Virus record (IMG/VR): IMGVR_UViG_3300009182_000056
Span: 1-64,000 of that record
From: a virus
DNA length: 64,000 bases
Reading direction: 5' to 3' (one strand)
Shown: one piece after another, positions 15,394 to 23,164 of the stretch
How positions within the stretch are numbered: position 1 is the first letter of the stretch
Layout: the number at the start of each line of letters is the position of its first letter
The notes under the pieces: generated by a model
The model's database searches: none
What the model was told of the DNA's origin: nothing
What the model saw: the letters and a program-made list of their open reading frames with translations, nothing else
Program-made: the position numbers and the translations under genes

Positions 15394-16386
15394 ATGGCAT
15401 CATTATCAGAAATCAGAGCCCGCTTACAAGCGGCAGAAGGTAACAAACAGGGCGGCAACTCACAAGGCGATTCAGCGATTTATCCACATTGGTCAATCGA
15501 CGAAGGTCAAAATGCTACACTCCGCTTCCTCCCAGACGGTAATACAAAAAACACATTCTTTTGGCAAGAGCGAGCAATGATTCGTTTACCATTTAATGGC
15601 GTTAAGGGAGAATTAGAATCCAAACAAGTACAAGTCCGTGTTCCATGCGTGGAAATGTGGGGCGAGACTTGTCCAATCTTGTCAGAAGTTCGTACATGGT
15701 TTAAAGATCCAGCATTAGAAGACATGGGTCGTAAGTACTGGAAAAAGCGTGATTATATTTTCCAAGGCTTTGTTCGTGAGAATCCATTAACCGATGACAA
15801 GGCTCCAGAAAATCCAATTCGTCGTTTTATTATTGGTCCACAAATTTTCACACTTATTAAAGGTGCGTTGATGGATCCAGAGTTGGAAGAATTGCCAACA
15901 GACTATCTCAAAGGTTTAGACTTCCGTATTAGCAAAGGTTCCAAAGGTGGCTTTGCTGACTATAGTGGTTCTAAATGGGCCCGTAAAGAATCAGCACTTA
16001 CAGAAGCTGAACAAGCGGCTATCGAAGCACATGGTTTGTATGACTTATCAACATTCTTGCCTAAAAAACCAGGCGATGTTGAACTCAAGGTTATCAAAGA
16101 AATGTTTGAAGCTTCGGTTGATGGTCAGAGTTATGACACAGAGCGTTGGGGTCAATACTTCCGTCCAGCAGGTGTTAACGCACCCGCAGGTGGATCAGCA
16201 CCAGCAACTCAAGTAGAGGATACTCCTGCTCCGGCGGCCAAAGCAACACCGACTCCTGTGAGTAGTTTTGATGATGAAGATGATACTCCTGTAGCTAGTG
16301 CTCCTGTATCTACTTCAGCACCAGCGGCAACATCTGATAAAGCACAAGACATCCTTGCGATGATTCGTGCTCGTCAAAAAGCCTAA
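15394..16386 (+). CDS. Single-stranded DNA binding protein (T4 gp32-like)
   Basis: 330 residues (T4 gp32: 301). An N-terminal basic region (MASLSEIRARLQAAEGNK) would support cooperative self-assembly. The OB-fold core runs from ~30 to 240 (ATLRFLPDG, QVQVRVPCVEMW, YIFQGFVREN, FRISKGSKGGFADY). The C-terminal tail is Ala/Pro-rich and acidic (SSFDDEDDTPVAS), the usual docking tail for replication partners. Only two Cys (PCVEMWGETCPI) remain where T4 has the zinc ligands, so zinc binding may be altered. It coats ssDNA in replication and recombination and lies directly before uvsX. Confidence 0.9.
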   Translation: MASLSEIRARLQAAEGNKQGGNSQGDSAIYPHWSIDEGQNATLRFLPDGNTKNTFFWQERAMIRLPFNGVKGELESKQVQVRVPCVEMWGETCPILSEVRTWFKDPALEDMGRKYWKKRDYIFQGFVRENPLTDDKAPENPIRRFIIGPQIFTLIKGALMDPELEELPTDYLKGLDFRISKGSKGGFADYSGSKWARKESALTEAEQAAIEAHGLYDLSTFLPKKPGDVELKVIKEMFEASVDGQSYDTERWGQYFRPAGVNAPAGGSAPATQVEDTPAPAAKATPTPVSSFDDEDDTPVASAPVSTSAPAATSDKAQDILAMIRARQKA

Positions 16387-16399
16387 GCATTAAGCCAAA

Positions 16400-16433
16400 A
16401 TAATAGCATAAGAGGCAACTTTTATGCTATTAT
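16400..16433 (+). terminator. Perfect 12-bp hairpin between gp32 and uvsX
   Basis: ATAATAGCATAA / TTATGCTATTAT forms a perfect stem. The 10-nt loop (GAGGCAACTT) contains the same GGCAAC element repeated in the gp32 leader. There is no U-run immediately after it. It may attenuate, or protect the gp32 mRNA 3' end, and may be a protein-binding site. Confidence 0.5.
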
Positions 16434-16459
16434 ATCTACTATAACTCAAAGGAATAATA

Positions 16460-17518
16460 ATGGCAAAGCCATACGACTTCAGTAAATTCCGTAAGGACAT
16501 TACAAAATCTATTGACGGAATGTCAATTGGATTCAACGATCCAACAGATTGGGTTAGTACAGGCAACTTTGCTTTGAACTATCTTATCTCTGGAGATTTT
16601 AATAAAGGTATTCCGCTAGGCAAAGTAACAGTATTTGCTGGCGAATCTGGCGCAGGTAAGTCATACATCTGCTCTGGAAATATTGTTAAGAACGCACAAG
16701 ACCAGGGTATTTTTGTTGTATTAATTGATACAGAAAATGCTCTTGATGAATTATGGTTACACAACCTTGGCGTCGACACAAGCGAAAGTAAATTGCTCAA
16801 ACTCAACATGGCTATGATTGACGATGTAGCAAAAACTATTTCAACATTTATGCAGGACTACAAATCACTACCCGACGGTGAGCGTCCAAAAGTATTGTTT
16901 GTAGTTGACTCCTTGGGTATGTTATTAACGCCAACTGATGTCAATCAGTTTGAAGCTGGCGATATGAAAGGTGACATGGGTCGTAAACCTAAGGCACTTA
17001 CAGCACTAGTTCGAAACTCAGTAAACTTTTTTGGTAGTTATAATGTTGGCATGGTATGTACTAACCATACCTACGCTAGTCAAGATATGTTTGACCCCGA
17101 CGATAAAATCTCTGGCGGTCAAGGTTTTATTTATGCGTCAAGTATTGTTGTTGCTATGAAAAAAATGAAACTCAAAGAAGACGAGGATGGCAACAAGATT
17201 AGTGATGTTATGGGTATTCGTGCTGGTTGTAAAGTTATGAAAACCCGTTATGCTAAACCGTTTGAAGGAATGCAGATTAAGATTCCGTATGAAACAGGTA
17301 TGAATCCGTATAGTGGTATGGTAGACTTAGCTGAAAAGCGTGGCTTACTTAAAAAAGAAGGCAACAGTTTGGCATTTGTCAGTAGCGATGGCGAAGTTAT
17401 CAAACAATTCCGTAAAAAATGGGAAGCCAATGAAGATGGTTGTCTTGATAAAATTATGCTAGACTTCGGAAAACAGCAAGAAACAGTAAGTACTGATGAC
17501 ACACCAACGGAGGAATAA
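16460..17518 (+). CDS. uvsX: UvsX recombinase (RecA family)
   Basis: 352 residues. Walker A GESGAGKS lies at 61-68, Walker B in VLFVVDSLGML near 145-155, and the DNA-contacting loop area follows (TNHTYASQDM, KISGGQGFIYASS). UvsX forms a filament on ssDNA and drives strand exchange and recombination-dependent replication together with gp32, UvsY and UvsW, all encoded nearby. A good GGAATAATA ribosome site precedes the ATG. The gene ends 2 nt before the next start. Confidence 0.95.
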   Translation: MAKPYDFSKFRKDITKSIDGMSIGFNDPTDWVSTGNFALNYLISGDFNKGIPLGKVTVFAGESGAGKSYICSGNIVKNAQDQGIFVVLIDTENALDELWLHNLGVDTSESKLLKLNMAMIDDVAKTISTFMQDYKSLPDGERPKVLFVVDSLGMLLTPTDVNQFEAGDMKGDMGRKPKALTALVRNSVNFFGSYNVGMVCTNHTYASQDMFDPDDKISGGQGFIYASSIVVAMKKMKLKEDEDGNKISDVMGIRAGCKVMKTRYAKPFEGMQIKIPYETGMNPYSGMVDLAEKRGLLKKEGNSLAFVSSDGEVIKQFRKKWEANEDGCLDKIMLDFGKQQETVSTDDTPTEE

Positions 17519-17520
17519 GA

Positions 17521-17778
17521 ATGTCAGTAGATTTAGCAAGAGAAATTTATAACGAACTAAAGCGTTTTGTAAACACAGTAGACAAAGACGAAGCTGCTGA
17601 AACACTGGTAGCAGTTTTAATCGACAACGACATCGATGCTGATGATATCAAAGACACTTTTAAGACCGAAACAGAAGTTAAACGGGCACTTACAAGCTAC
17701 CTAAAAGATCATCAAGATGACGAAGAGGAAGACGACGAAGAAGACTTTGAATACGATGACGAGGAAGACGACTATTAA
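17521..17778 (+). CDS. Small acidic protein between uvsX and uvsY
   Basis: 85 residues. A helical N-terminal half (LAREIYNELKRFVNTVDKDEAAE) is followed by an extremely acidic tail of about 25 residues (DDEEEDDEEDFEYDDEEDDY). Such tails can mimic DNA or dock onto ssDNA-binding proteins. Its stop overlaps the uvsY start by 1 nt, so it is coupled to the recombination operon. Function unknown. Confidence 0.6.
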   Translation: MSVDLAREIYNELKRFVNTVDKDEAAETLVAVLIDNDIDADDIKDTFKTETEVKRALTSYLKDHQDDEEEDDEEDFEYDDEEDDY

Positions 17779-18230
17779 TGTGGTATAGCCGTGTAACAGC
17801 CGACTTGAGTGCAATCCCAGATTTTATTGCACACTACGAAACTGAACTCGAACATGCTAAAATGGAATGCCGAGTAGGTGGTATGGTTGAAAAGAACATT
17901 ACCAACTTACCTGGTATTACCGAACATAGATTTAATCAACTTCAAGAAATTGAAGCTGTTTTAAATTATCTTAACATTCAACTTAGAAAAATTCGTCGTA
18001 AACATTTTCAAAAATATCTCGAAGGATATGCTCGTGCTTTAACTAGTCGTGATGCGGAAAAATATGTTGATGGAGAAGATGAAGTTATTGATTTTGAAAC
18101 ATTAATCAATGAAGTGGCCTTATTACGCAATCGCTACTTAGGTATTATGAAAGCAATGGAATCTAAAAACTTTATGCTAGGGCATATTGTTAGACTTAGA
18201 GCCGCCGGAATGGAAGATATACAGGTATAA
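17778..18230 (+). CDS. uvsY: UvsY recombination mediator
   Basis: 150 residues (T4 UvsY: 137). The C-terminal part (LINEVALLRNRYLGIMKAMESKNFMLGH, IVRLRAAGMED) follows T4 UvsY, where the equivalent helices make the ring that binds ssDNA and loads UvsX. The middle is basic (RKIRRKHFQKYLEGYARAL). It loads UvsX onto gp32-coated DNA. The start overlaps the preceding stop (TAATG), and the methyltransferase start follows 1 nt after its stop. Confidence 0.85.
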   Translation: MWYSRVTADLSAIPDFIAHYETELEHAKMECRVGGMVEKNITNLPGITEHRFNQLQEIEAVLNYLNIQLRKIRRKHFQKYLEGYARALTSRDAEKYVDGEDEVIDFETLINEVALLRNRYLGIMKAMESKNFMLGHIVRLRAAGMEDIQV

Positions 18231-18231
18231 C

Positions 18232-18984
18232 ATGTTTAAAAACGCAGACGAATCACATCAACATAGTTTACAAATTCTTAATCAGTTAGGAAACTATGAA
18301 GATTTTATGTTATCAATTAAAAATCTTGCCGATATAGGATGTGGATCTGGTAAAGATTTAGAATGGTGGGCCACCCGTACAGCTAGTGATGATCGAGCTA
18401 CCCCACTTAATATCTCGTGTCAAGGTATAGATATTATGGATAGTTTAGCAGTGGCTAAAAAATATCCTAATATTACATACCAACGAGCAGACTTTGAAAC
18501 TACACTGCATACGCCTCCGGATAAATTTGATGTACTTTGGTGTCATGATACTTTTCAATATGCCGTTAATCCAATTCAAACATTAATTAATTGGAGAACT
18601 ATCACTAGCAATGGTGCTATGTTAGCCTTAGCTGTTCCGCAAACTACTAATGTACGTCACAAAGATTTAGATTTTAGTCAGAAAGATGGCTGCTATTATC
18701 ACCATACTATAGTCAGTCTTATTCATATGTTGGCCTTAACAGGGTGGGATTGTCGTGCTGGATTCTTTAAAGTAGATCCAATTGATAACTGGATTTATGC
18801 TGTAGTATATAAAAGCAATCAAGAGCCTAGAGATCTTAAAACTACTCGCTGGTATGATTTGGCTGACGCAAAATTATTGCCTGATTCTGCCGAAAAATCA
18901 GTTATGGCCCGGGGCTTTTTACACCAACGAGATTTAGTATTGCCCTGGTTGGATAAGAGTTTACAGTGGCTCGGAGCCCAATGA
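18232..18984 (+). CDS. Class I SAM-dependent methyltransferase
   Basis: 250 residues from the ATG right after uvsY; an upstream in-frame start inside uvsY is less likely. The SAM-binding motif I is DIGCGSGKDLEWW (~36-48), motif II is GIDIMDS, and a D-x-L-W-C-H-D segment (FDVLWCHDTFQ) is where motif IV sits. The substrate cannot be told from sequence; small-molecule or lipid-type methylases (UbiE-like) share this layout. It is the last gene before a strong terminator. Confidence 0.7.
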   Translation: MFKNADESHQHSLQILNQLGNYEDFMLSIKNLADIGCGSGKDLEWWATRTASDDRATPLNISCQGIDIMDSLAVAKKYPNITYQRADFETTLHTPPDKFDVLWCHDTFQYAVNPIQTLINWRTITSNGAMLALAVPQTTNVRHKDLDFSQKDGCYYHHTIVSLIHMLALTGWDCRAGFFKVDPIDNWIYAVVYKSNQEPRDLKTTRWYDLADAKLLPDSAEKSVMARGFLHQRDLVLPWLDKSLQWLGAQ

Positions 18985-19003
18985 TAAGTTAGTACTCACT
19001 TAC

Positions 19004-19031
19004 AAACCCCTAAACACAGGGGTTTTATTTT
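19004..19031 (+). terminator. Rho-independent terminator after the uvsX-uvsY operon
   Basis: AAACCCCT / AGGGGTTT (8-bp stem, 6-nt loop) followed by TATTTT. It closes the gp32-methyltransferase transcription unit just before a new promoter. Confidence 0.85.
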
Positions 19032-19033
19032 GG

Positions 19034-19062
19034 TTGACAACAAATTTATATTTTGCTATACT
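19034..19062 (+). promoter_or_regulatory. Consensus sigma70-type promoter
   Basis: TTGACA (19034-19039), 17-nt spacer, TATACT (19057-19062). It directs transcription of the small gene at 19091. Confidence 0.85.
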
Positions 19063-19090
19063 CGTATTATAGTAACAAAAATAATTAAAC

Positions 19091-19261
19091 ATGAACGAAA
19101 TTTATAACGTAACTTATTCAGCGTATCACCCAGGTAGTACTGAAGTGATTAGTGAAGGCACTATGCCAATTCATGCTACTTCATTTTATCTAGCCGAACA
19201 AACTGTTAAGGTTATGTTTTCGGGCGCAGAAGTTATTATTCGCTATACAAATAAACAGTAG
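19091..19261 (+). CDS. Small protein, 56 residues, unknown
   Basis: The peptide starts MNEIYNVTYSAYHPGS and ends IIRYTNKQ; it looks like a small beta-rich single domain. It stands alone between two strong promoters, about 29 nt after the -10 of the first, with no clear ribosome site. Probably an early gene of unknown function. Confidence 0.5.
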   Translation: MNEIYNVTYSAYHPGSTEVISEGTMPIHATSFYLAEQTVKVMFSGAEVIIRYTNKQ

Positions 19262-19290
19262 TTGACAATTAAATCGTTATACCATATAAT
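19262..19290 (+). promoter_or_regulatory. Consensus sigma70-type promoter for the AAA+ gene
   Basis: TTGACA (19262-19267), 17-nt spacer, TATAAT (19285-19290): a perfect consensus. The gene starts at 19325 behind an AAGGAGC ribosome site. Confidence 0.9.
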
Positions 19291-19324
19291 AGTATTATTA
19301 ACAATATAGTTAAGGAGCTAAAAG

Positions 19325-20350
19325 ATGTCTACAATTTTAATTAAAAATGGTGTATATCGTAATCAACCTGTAAACAATGTTTCATTTACATTAGTTAAAG
19401 GTTATCAAACTGGAGCCAAAGGAGGCTATGTGACTGTAAAATCTGAAGGCTTTTTTGGTGAAGAATACGACGATGTTCGTATTAAAGTAAGTTCAATTGA
19501 AGACTTAGAGTTTGTAACTGAATCTGTTCCTGTTGGTGAATTTGTTGCGCCAATTGTAACCAAACCTGCTACAGAATCGGATGATGAAGTTATGGATCGT
19601 ATTGAACAACGATTTGAAATTTTACATCAAATGACTCGTGCTACAATTTCAGGAGATGTCCGAGCTATGATTGTAGTTGGCCCTCCAGGAGTAGGTAAGT
19701 CATACGGTGTAGAATTTGAACTTGAGAAGTCAGGATTATTTGACAAAATCTCAGGTAAAAAAATTAAGTATGAAGTAGTCAAAGGGGCGATGACTCCAAT
19801 TGGTTTATACTGTACTTTATATCGCCACAGTGACGCTAACAACGTTTTGGTATTTGACGATTGTGACTCTGTGTTCCAAGATGAATTGGCGCTAAACATT
19901 CTTAAAGCCGCATTGGACTCTGGCAAGAAGCGTAAAATTCACTGGAATTCAGATAGTGCTATGTTGCGCCGCGAGGGTGTTCCAGATATGTTTGACTTCA
20001 AAGGTGGTTGTATTTTTATTACCAACTTAAAGTTTGACAATCTTAAATCTAAGAAAATGCAGGACCATTTAGAAGCATTACAAAGTCGTTGTCACTTTTT
20101 GGACTTGACATTGAATACAATGCGTGACAAGTTTTTGCGTATTAAACAAATTTTCCGCCAAGGTCAGTTGTTTAAGGATTATGATTTTAGTCCAGAGCAA
20201 GGTGAAGAAATCCTAGCATTTATGGATACCAATAAAGATAAATTGCGTGAAATGTCCTTGCGTATGGCTCTTAAATTGGCAGACTTAACCAAAGTATCGC
20301 AAGAAAATTGGAAGGCTTTGGCGGCTAGTACTTGTATGAAGAATAGCTAA
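19325..20350 (+). CDS. AAA+ family ATPase
   Basis: 341 residues. The N-terminal ~80 residues are a beta-rich recognition domain. Walker A is GPPGVGKS (~120-127), Walker B VLVFDDCDS (~175-183), and a sensor-like CIFITNLKF segment lies near 235. Similar ATPases are common in large T4-like phages but their target is unknown to me; remodelling of a replication, transcription or host complex is possible. It is strongly transcribed from a perfect promoter and ends in a multi-hairpin terminator region, so it is a single-gene operon. Confidence 0.75.
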   Translation: MSTILIKNGVYRNQPVNNVSFTLVKGYQTGAKGGYVTVKSEGFFGEEYDDVRIKVSSIEDLEFVTESVPVGEFVAPIVTKPATESDDEVMDRIEQRFEILHQMTRATISGDVRAMIVVGPPGVGKSYGVEFELEKSGLFDKISGKKIKYEVVKGAMTPIGLYCTLYRHSDANNVLVFDDCDSVFQDELALNILKAALDSGKKRKIHWNSDSAMLRREGVPDMFDFKGGCIFITNLKFDNLKSKKMQDHLEALQSRCHFLDLTLNTMRDKFLRIKQIFRQGQLFKDYDFSPEQGEEILAFMDTNKDKLREMSLRMALKLADLTKVSQENWKALAASTCMKNS

Positions 20351-20356
20351 AAATTT

Positions 20357-20414
20357 TACTTACTTTATAACTCAAGGTAAGTACAAGGTAGCTCCTGGGC
20401 TAGGAAACTAGCCC
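20357..20414 (+). other. Structured 3' region: two hairpins
   Basis: TACTTAC/GTAAGTA (20357-20363 / 20377-20383) and GGGCTAG-GAAA-CTAGCCC (20397-20414, GNRA tetraloop) stand in front of the terminator hairpin. Three successive stems are more than a simple terminator needs. This may be a stable 3' UTR or a small RNA. Confidence 0.45.
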
Positions 20415-20421
20415 GTTTTAT

Positions 20422-20452
20422 CAGGCACCCATAAAACGGTGCCTGTTTTTTT
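20422..20452 (+). terminator. Strong Rho-independent terminator
   Basis: CAGGCACC / GGTGCCTG stem with an 8-nt loop, followed directly by seven Ts. Confidence 0.92.
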
Positions 20453-20480
20453 GCTCTTTGCATACTAAGTATGCTATAAT
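20451..20480 (+). promoter_or_regulatory. uvsW promoter with an internal 15-nt palindrome
   Basis: A perfect TATAAT (20475-20480) lies with a weak -35 (TTGCTC, 20451-20456, spacer 18). Between the boxes is GCATACTAAGTATGC (20460-20474), a perfect 7-bp inverted repeat. Its position in the spacer is where a repressor or activator would control RNA polymerase. Confidence 0.6.
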
Positions 20481-20488
20481 AAGTGATA

Positions 20489-21946
20489 ATGCGAACAGCT
20501 ATAATAACAATCCGTGATGAGGTTAATATCAAAATAGAAGGTCTGGAATTGGATGCCAGACGGAAACTAGTAAACACATTTAAGTATGATGTGCCTGGTG
20601 CTAGATATTTGCCCGCAGTTAGACTGGGACGATGGGACGGCAAAGTTTCCTATTTTCAATTGGGTGGGTCAACTTATGTAAACTTACTTCCTGAAATTAT
20701 TCCTATACTGGATAGTTATAACTATGATATTGAGCTCAATGATCTTCGTGATTATTCTACTAATTTTGATTTTGAACGAGTAACCGAAGAAACCTTTAGT
20801 CATATTAATTGGGGCAAAGATCATCCTATGGAGGGCCAGCCAATTAAATTGCGCGACTATCAAGTTGAAATTATCAATAACTTTTTAGAAAATCCGCAAA
20901 GCATACAGGAAATCGCCACAGGCGCAGGTAAAACAATTATGACCGCGGCACTAAGTCAACGATGCGAAGCTCACGGCAGGACCATTGTAATTGTACCTAA
21001 TAAAAGTTTAGTAACACAAACAGAAAAAGATTATCGTGGCTTAGGTTTAGATGTTGGAGTTTACTTTGGAGATAGAAAAGAGTGGGGCAAGAAACATACT
21101 ATTTGTACTTGGCAATCTCTAAACATACTTCTTAAAAATACTAAAAATGGAGCAGATGTTACAATACATGACTTTATCGAAGATGTGGTTTGTATTATGG
21201 TCGACGAAGTACATATGGCCAAAGCTGATGCTTTAAAAACATTACTCACAGGAGTAATGAGTCGAATTCCTATTCGCTGGGGTCTAACTGGAACTGTGCC
21301 TAAAGAGCCATATGAGTTTCAGGCATTGAAGTGTAGTTTAGGCCCGGTTATCAATCAACTATCAGCCAGTGAACTTCAAGATCGCGGAGTACTAGCACAA
21401 TGTCATGTTAATATTGTACAATTAATTGACCATGCTGAGTTTTCTAATTATCAATCTGAACTTAAATTTTTACTAGAAGAACCCGATAGACTTGATACCA
21501 TAGCACAATTAGTTGACAAAGTTAATGCCACAGGCAATACATTGGTATTAGTGGATCGTGTAGCAGCAGGACACGCTATTGTAGAAAGACTAGGAGACAA
21601 AGCAGTATTTGTCAGCGGAGCAACTAAAGGAACTAAACGAGATGAAGAATACGCAGAAGTGGCAACAGCTACTGGAAAAGTTATTGTTGCTACTTATGGT
21701 GTCGCTGCTGTGGGGATTAACATACCTCGTATTTTCAATCTTGTTCTTGTGGAGCCAGGCAAAAGTTTCGTCCGTGTCATACAAAGTATTGGTCGTGGCA
21801 TCAGGAAAGCTGAGGATAAAGACTTCGTCCAAATCTGGGACGTGACTAGCACTTGTAAATTTGCCAAAAGACACCTAACCAAACGCAAACAGTTCTACAA
21901 AGAAGCAAACTACCCATTTACTCAAGAAAAATTAGAGTGGAAATAG
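20489..21946 (+). CDS. uvsW: UvsW-like DNA helicase (superfamily 2)
   Basis: 485 residues from ATG 20489 (a GTG six bases earlier is possible). The N-terminal ~110 residues are a UvsW-type DNA-binding domain (ARYLPAVRLGRWDGKVSYF). Walker A is ATGAGKT, motif II is VDEVHMAKA, motif III is GLTGT and motif VI is IGRGIRKAED. T4 UvsW unwinds R-loops and branched DNA, switching origin-dependent replication to recombination-dependent replication. There is no ribosome site: the ATG follows the -10 box by 8 nt, so the mRNA is predicted to be almost leaderless. Confidence 0.93.
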   Translation: MRTAIITIRDEVNIKIEGLELDARRKLVNTFKYDVPGARYLPAVRLGRWDGKVSYFQLGGSTYVNLLPEIIPILDSYNYDIELNDLRDYSTNFDFERVTEETFSHINWGKDHPMEGQPIKLRDYQVEIINNFLENPQSIQEIATGAGKTIMTAALSQRCEAHGRTIVIVPNKSLVTQTEKDYRGLGLDVGVYFGDRKEWGKKHTICTWQSLNILLKNTKNGADVTIHDFIEDVVCIMVDEVHMAKADALKTLLTGVMSRIPIRWGLTGTVPKEPYEFQALKCSLGPVINQLSASELQDRGVLAQCHVNIVQLIDHAEFSNYQSELKFLLEEPDRLDTIAQLVDKVNATGNTLVLVDRVAAGHAIVERLGDKAVFVSGATKGTKRDEEYAEVATATGKVIVATYGVAAVGINIPRIFNLVLVEPGKSFVRVIQSIGRGIRKAEDKDFVQIWDVTSTCKFAKRHLTKRKQFYKEANYPFTQEKLEWK

Positions 21947-21974
21947 TTGACAAACCCAAATATGATGTTACAAT
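21947..21974 (+). promoter_or_regulatory. Sigma70-type promoter, leaderless
   Basis: TTGACA (21947-21952), 16-nt spacer, TACAAT (21969-21974). The -35 begins in the last codons of uvsW and the next ATG begins 7 nt after the -10, at the expected +1. Confidence 0.8.
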
Positions 21975-21980
21975 AATACT

Positions 21981-22481
21981 ATGCGAATATTAACTTTAGA
22001 CAACGAACCATACGACTTAGATCATCTTCCCGAAGAAATAGATGATATGCGATTTAGTATTTTAGATAACTCCAATCCACAAGATCCAGATTATCACTAC
22101 ATTCCATTAATCTTTTTAGAAAGTTTTAATGCTCCTGCGTTAGTGTTAAAAATTGGTGAACATAAAGTTCGTATGCCTGTTGATTGGCAACTATTAATCG
22201 GTGAACCAGACTTTGGTGACTTAGAAGTTATACCATTATCAGCACTTAATGATCGCGGGTTTAAAGCATTTCAGTTTAATCCAATCACAAGTTTTAGACC
22301 AAGTTTTCTTGATGTAGAAATTTTAGATGTGTATCAGGATGTAGCGTGGTATGCCCCTAAACTTAAAAACGGACAGATGTTATGTGTTCCTTTAAGTGAC
22401 GGCAAAGAACCGGAATGTGTATATTTTGTCAAAGATATCAGTCGTACTTGCGAAGTAGTAGATTATAATAAGGCATTTTAA
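21981..22481 (+). CDS. Conserved T4-like hypothetical protein
   Basis: 166 residues, acidic, mixed alpha/beta (MRILTLDNEPYDLDHLPEE; VYFVKDISRTCEVVDY). No motif is recognised. It is read from its own promoter as a predicted leaderless mRNA and leads a run of five closely spaced or overlapping genes (to 24422) that ends with the PolIII-alpha-like protein, so a replication accessory role is plausible. Confidence 0.6.
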   Translation: MRILTLDNEPYDLDHLPEEIDDMRFSILDNSNPQDPDYHYIPLIFLESFNAPALVLKIGEHKVRMPVDWQLLIGEPDFGDLEVIPLSALNDRGFKAFQFNPITSFRPSFLDVEILDVYQDVAWYAPKLKNGQMLCVPLSDGKEPECVYFVKDISRTCEVVDYNKAF

Positions 22482-22484
22482 TTC

Positions 22485-22931
22485 ATGGACAAATTAAGCA
22501 TCAGCAACGAAATGACACAGTTTGATCGTAAGAATCGAGACTTTTACGACAGCTTGACTGACGAAGAGCGTAAAAAGTTTTCTACATTTCTAATGATTAG
22601 ATATGGTAGTAGTGTAAGTGGTGGCAGAGATTTACAGGAATTTTATCTTATTTCTGCTAACGAAAGACTTAATAAGAATTTCTTCTCCTTACACAAGCAT
22701 CCTAAACTACAATGGCTAATGGCAACAACTGTAAGTCCTGGTATGGGAACATTTAGGCATAATTGGATAGCAACAAAGAAAAAAGAACCCAGCTCAAGTA
22801 GTATTAAAAAACAAATAGCGGAATGGTACCCACAATTAAAAAACGATGAAGTAGAGCTAATGGCAAGAATTAATACTAAAAAAGAGATAGACGCACATAT
22901 GAAACAATTAGGACAGGAGAGTAAAAAATGA
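22485..22931 (+). CDS. Conserved T4-like hypothetical protein
   Basis: 148 residues, helical and basic (NRDFYDSLTDEERKKFSTFLM; KHPKLQWLMATTVSPG; KKKEPSSSSIKKQIAEWYP). No motif is recognised. It lies 3 nt after the previous gene and overlaps the next by 4 nt. The charge suggests nucleic-acid or replisome contact (inference). Confidence 0.6.
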   Translation: MDKLSISNEMTQFDRKNRDFYDSLTDEERKKFSTFLMIRYGSSVSGGRDLQEFYLISANERLNKNFFSLHKHPKLQWLMATTVSPGMGTFRHNWIATKKKEPSSSSIKKQIAEWYPQLKNDEVELMARINTKKEIDAHMKQLGQESKK

Positions 22932-23164
22932 TTTGGTTTTTTTCAAAACAATCTAACCCAGCAGAGCCAGATTTCAATCAAGTAGAATATATTGATACAG
23001 ACGGCACAGTATATAGATATAAGCCGGTAAAACATATTACAGCCAACGAAGTCGCTAGGCTTTTACCGTTGTTTTTAAATCCCAATACTACAGCAGCAGA
23101 TTCAATTGCTTACATTAAAAAAGAAAATTTAGAACGAAACTTTGTTATTAACCCAGAAGAATGA
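22928..23164 (+). CDS. Small hypothetical protein
   Basis: 78 residues. A short beta-rich start (YIDTDGTVYRYKPVKHIT) is followed by two helices. It overlaps both neighbours by 4 nt (ATGA), showing translational coupling within the block. Confidence 0.55.
   Translation: MIWFFSKQSNPAEPDFNQVEYIDTDGTVYRYKPVKHITANEVARLLPLFLNPNTTAADSIAYIKKENLERNFVINPEE

Noticed and set aside
18187-18231. Upstream in-frame start for the methyltransferase
   Set aside because: It lies in the uvsY reading frame region; the ATG at 18232 directly after the uvsY stop is simpler.
20384-20430. tRNA-like GTAGCTC segment and hairpins
   Set aside because: No acceptor stem, T-loop or anticodon arm in the right order; it fits two hairpins plus a terminator better. 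I found no convincing tRNA in the window.
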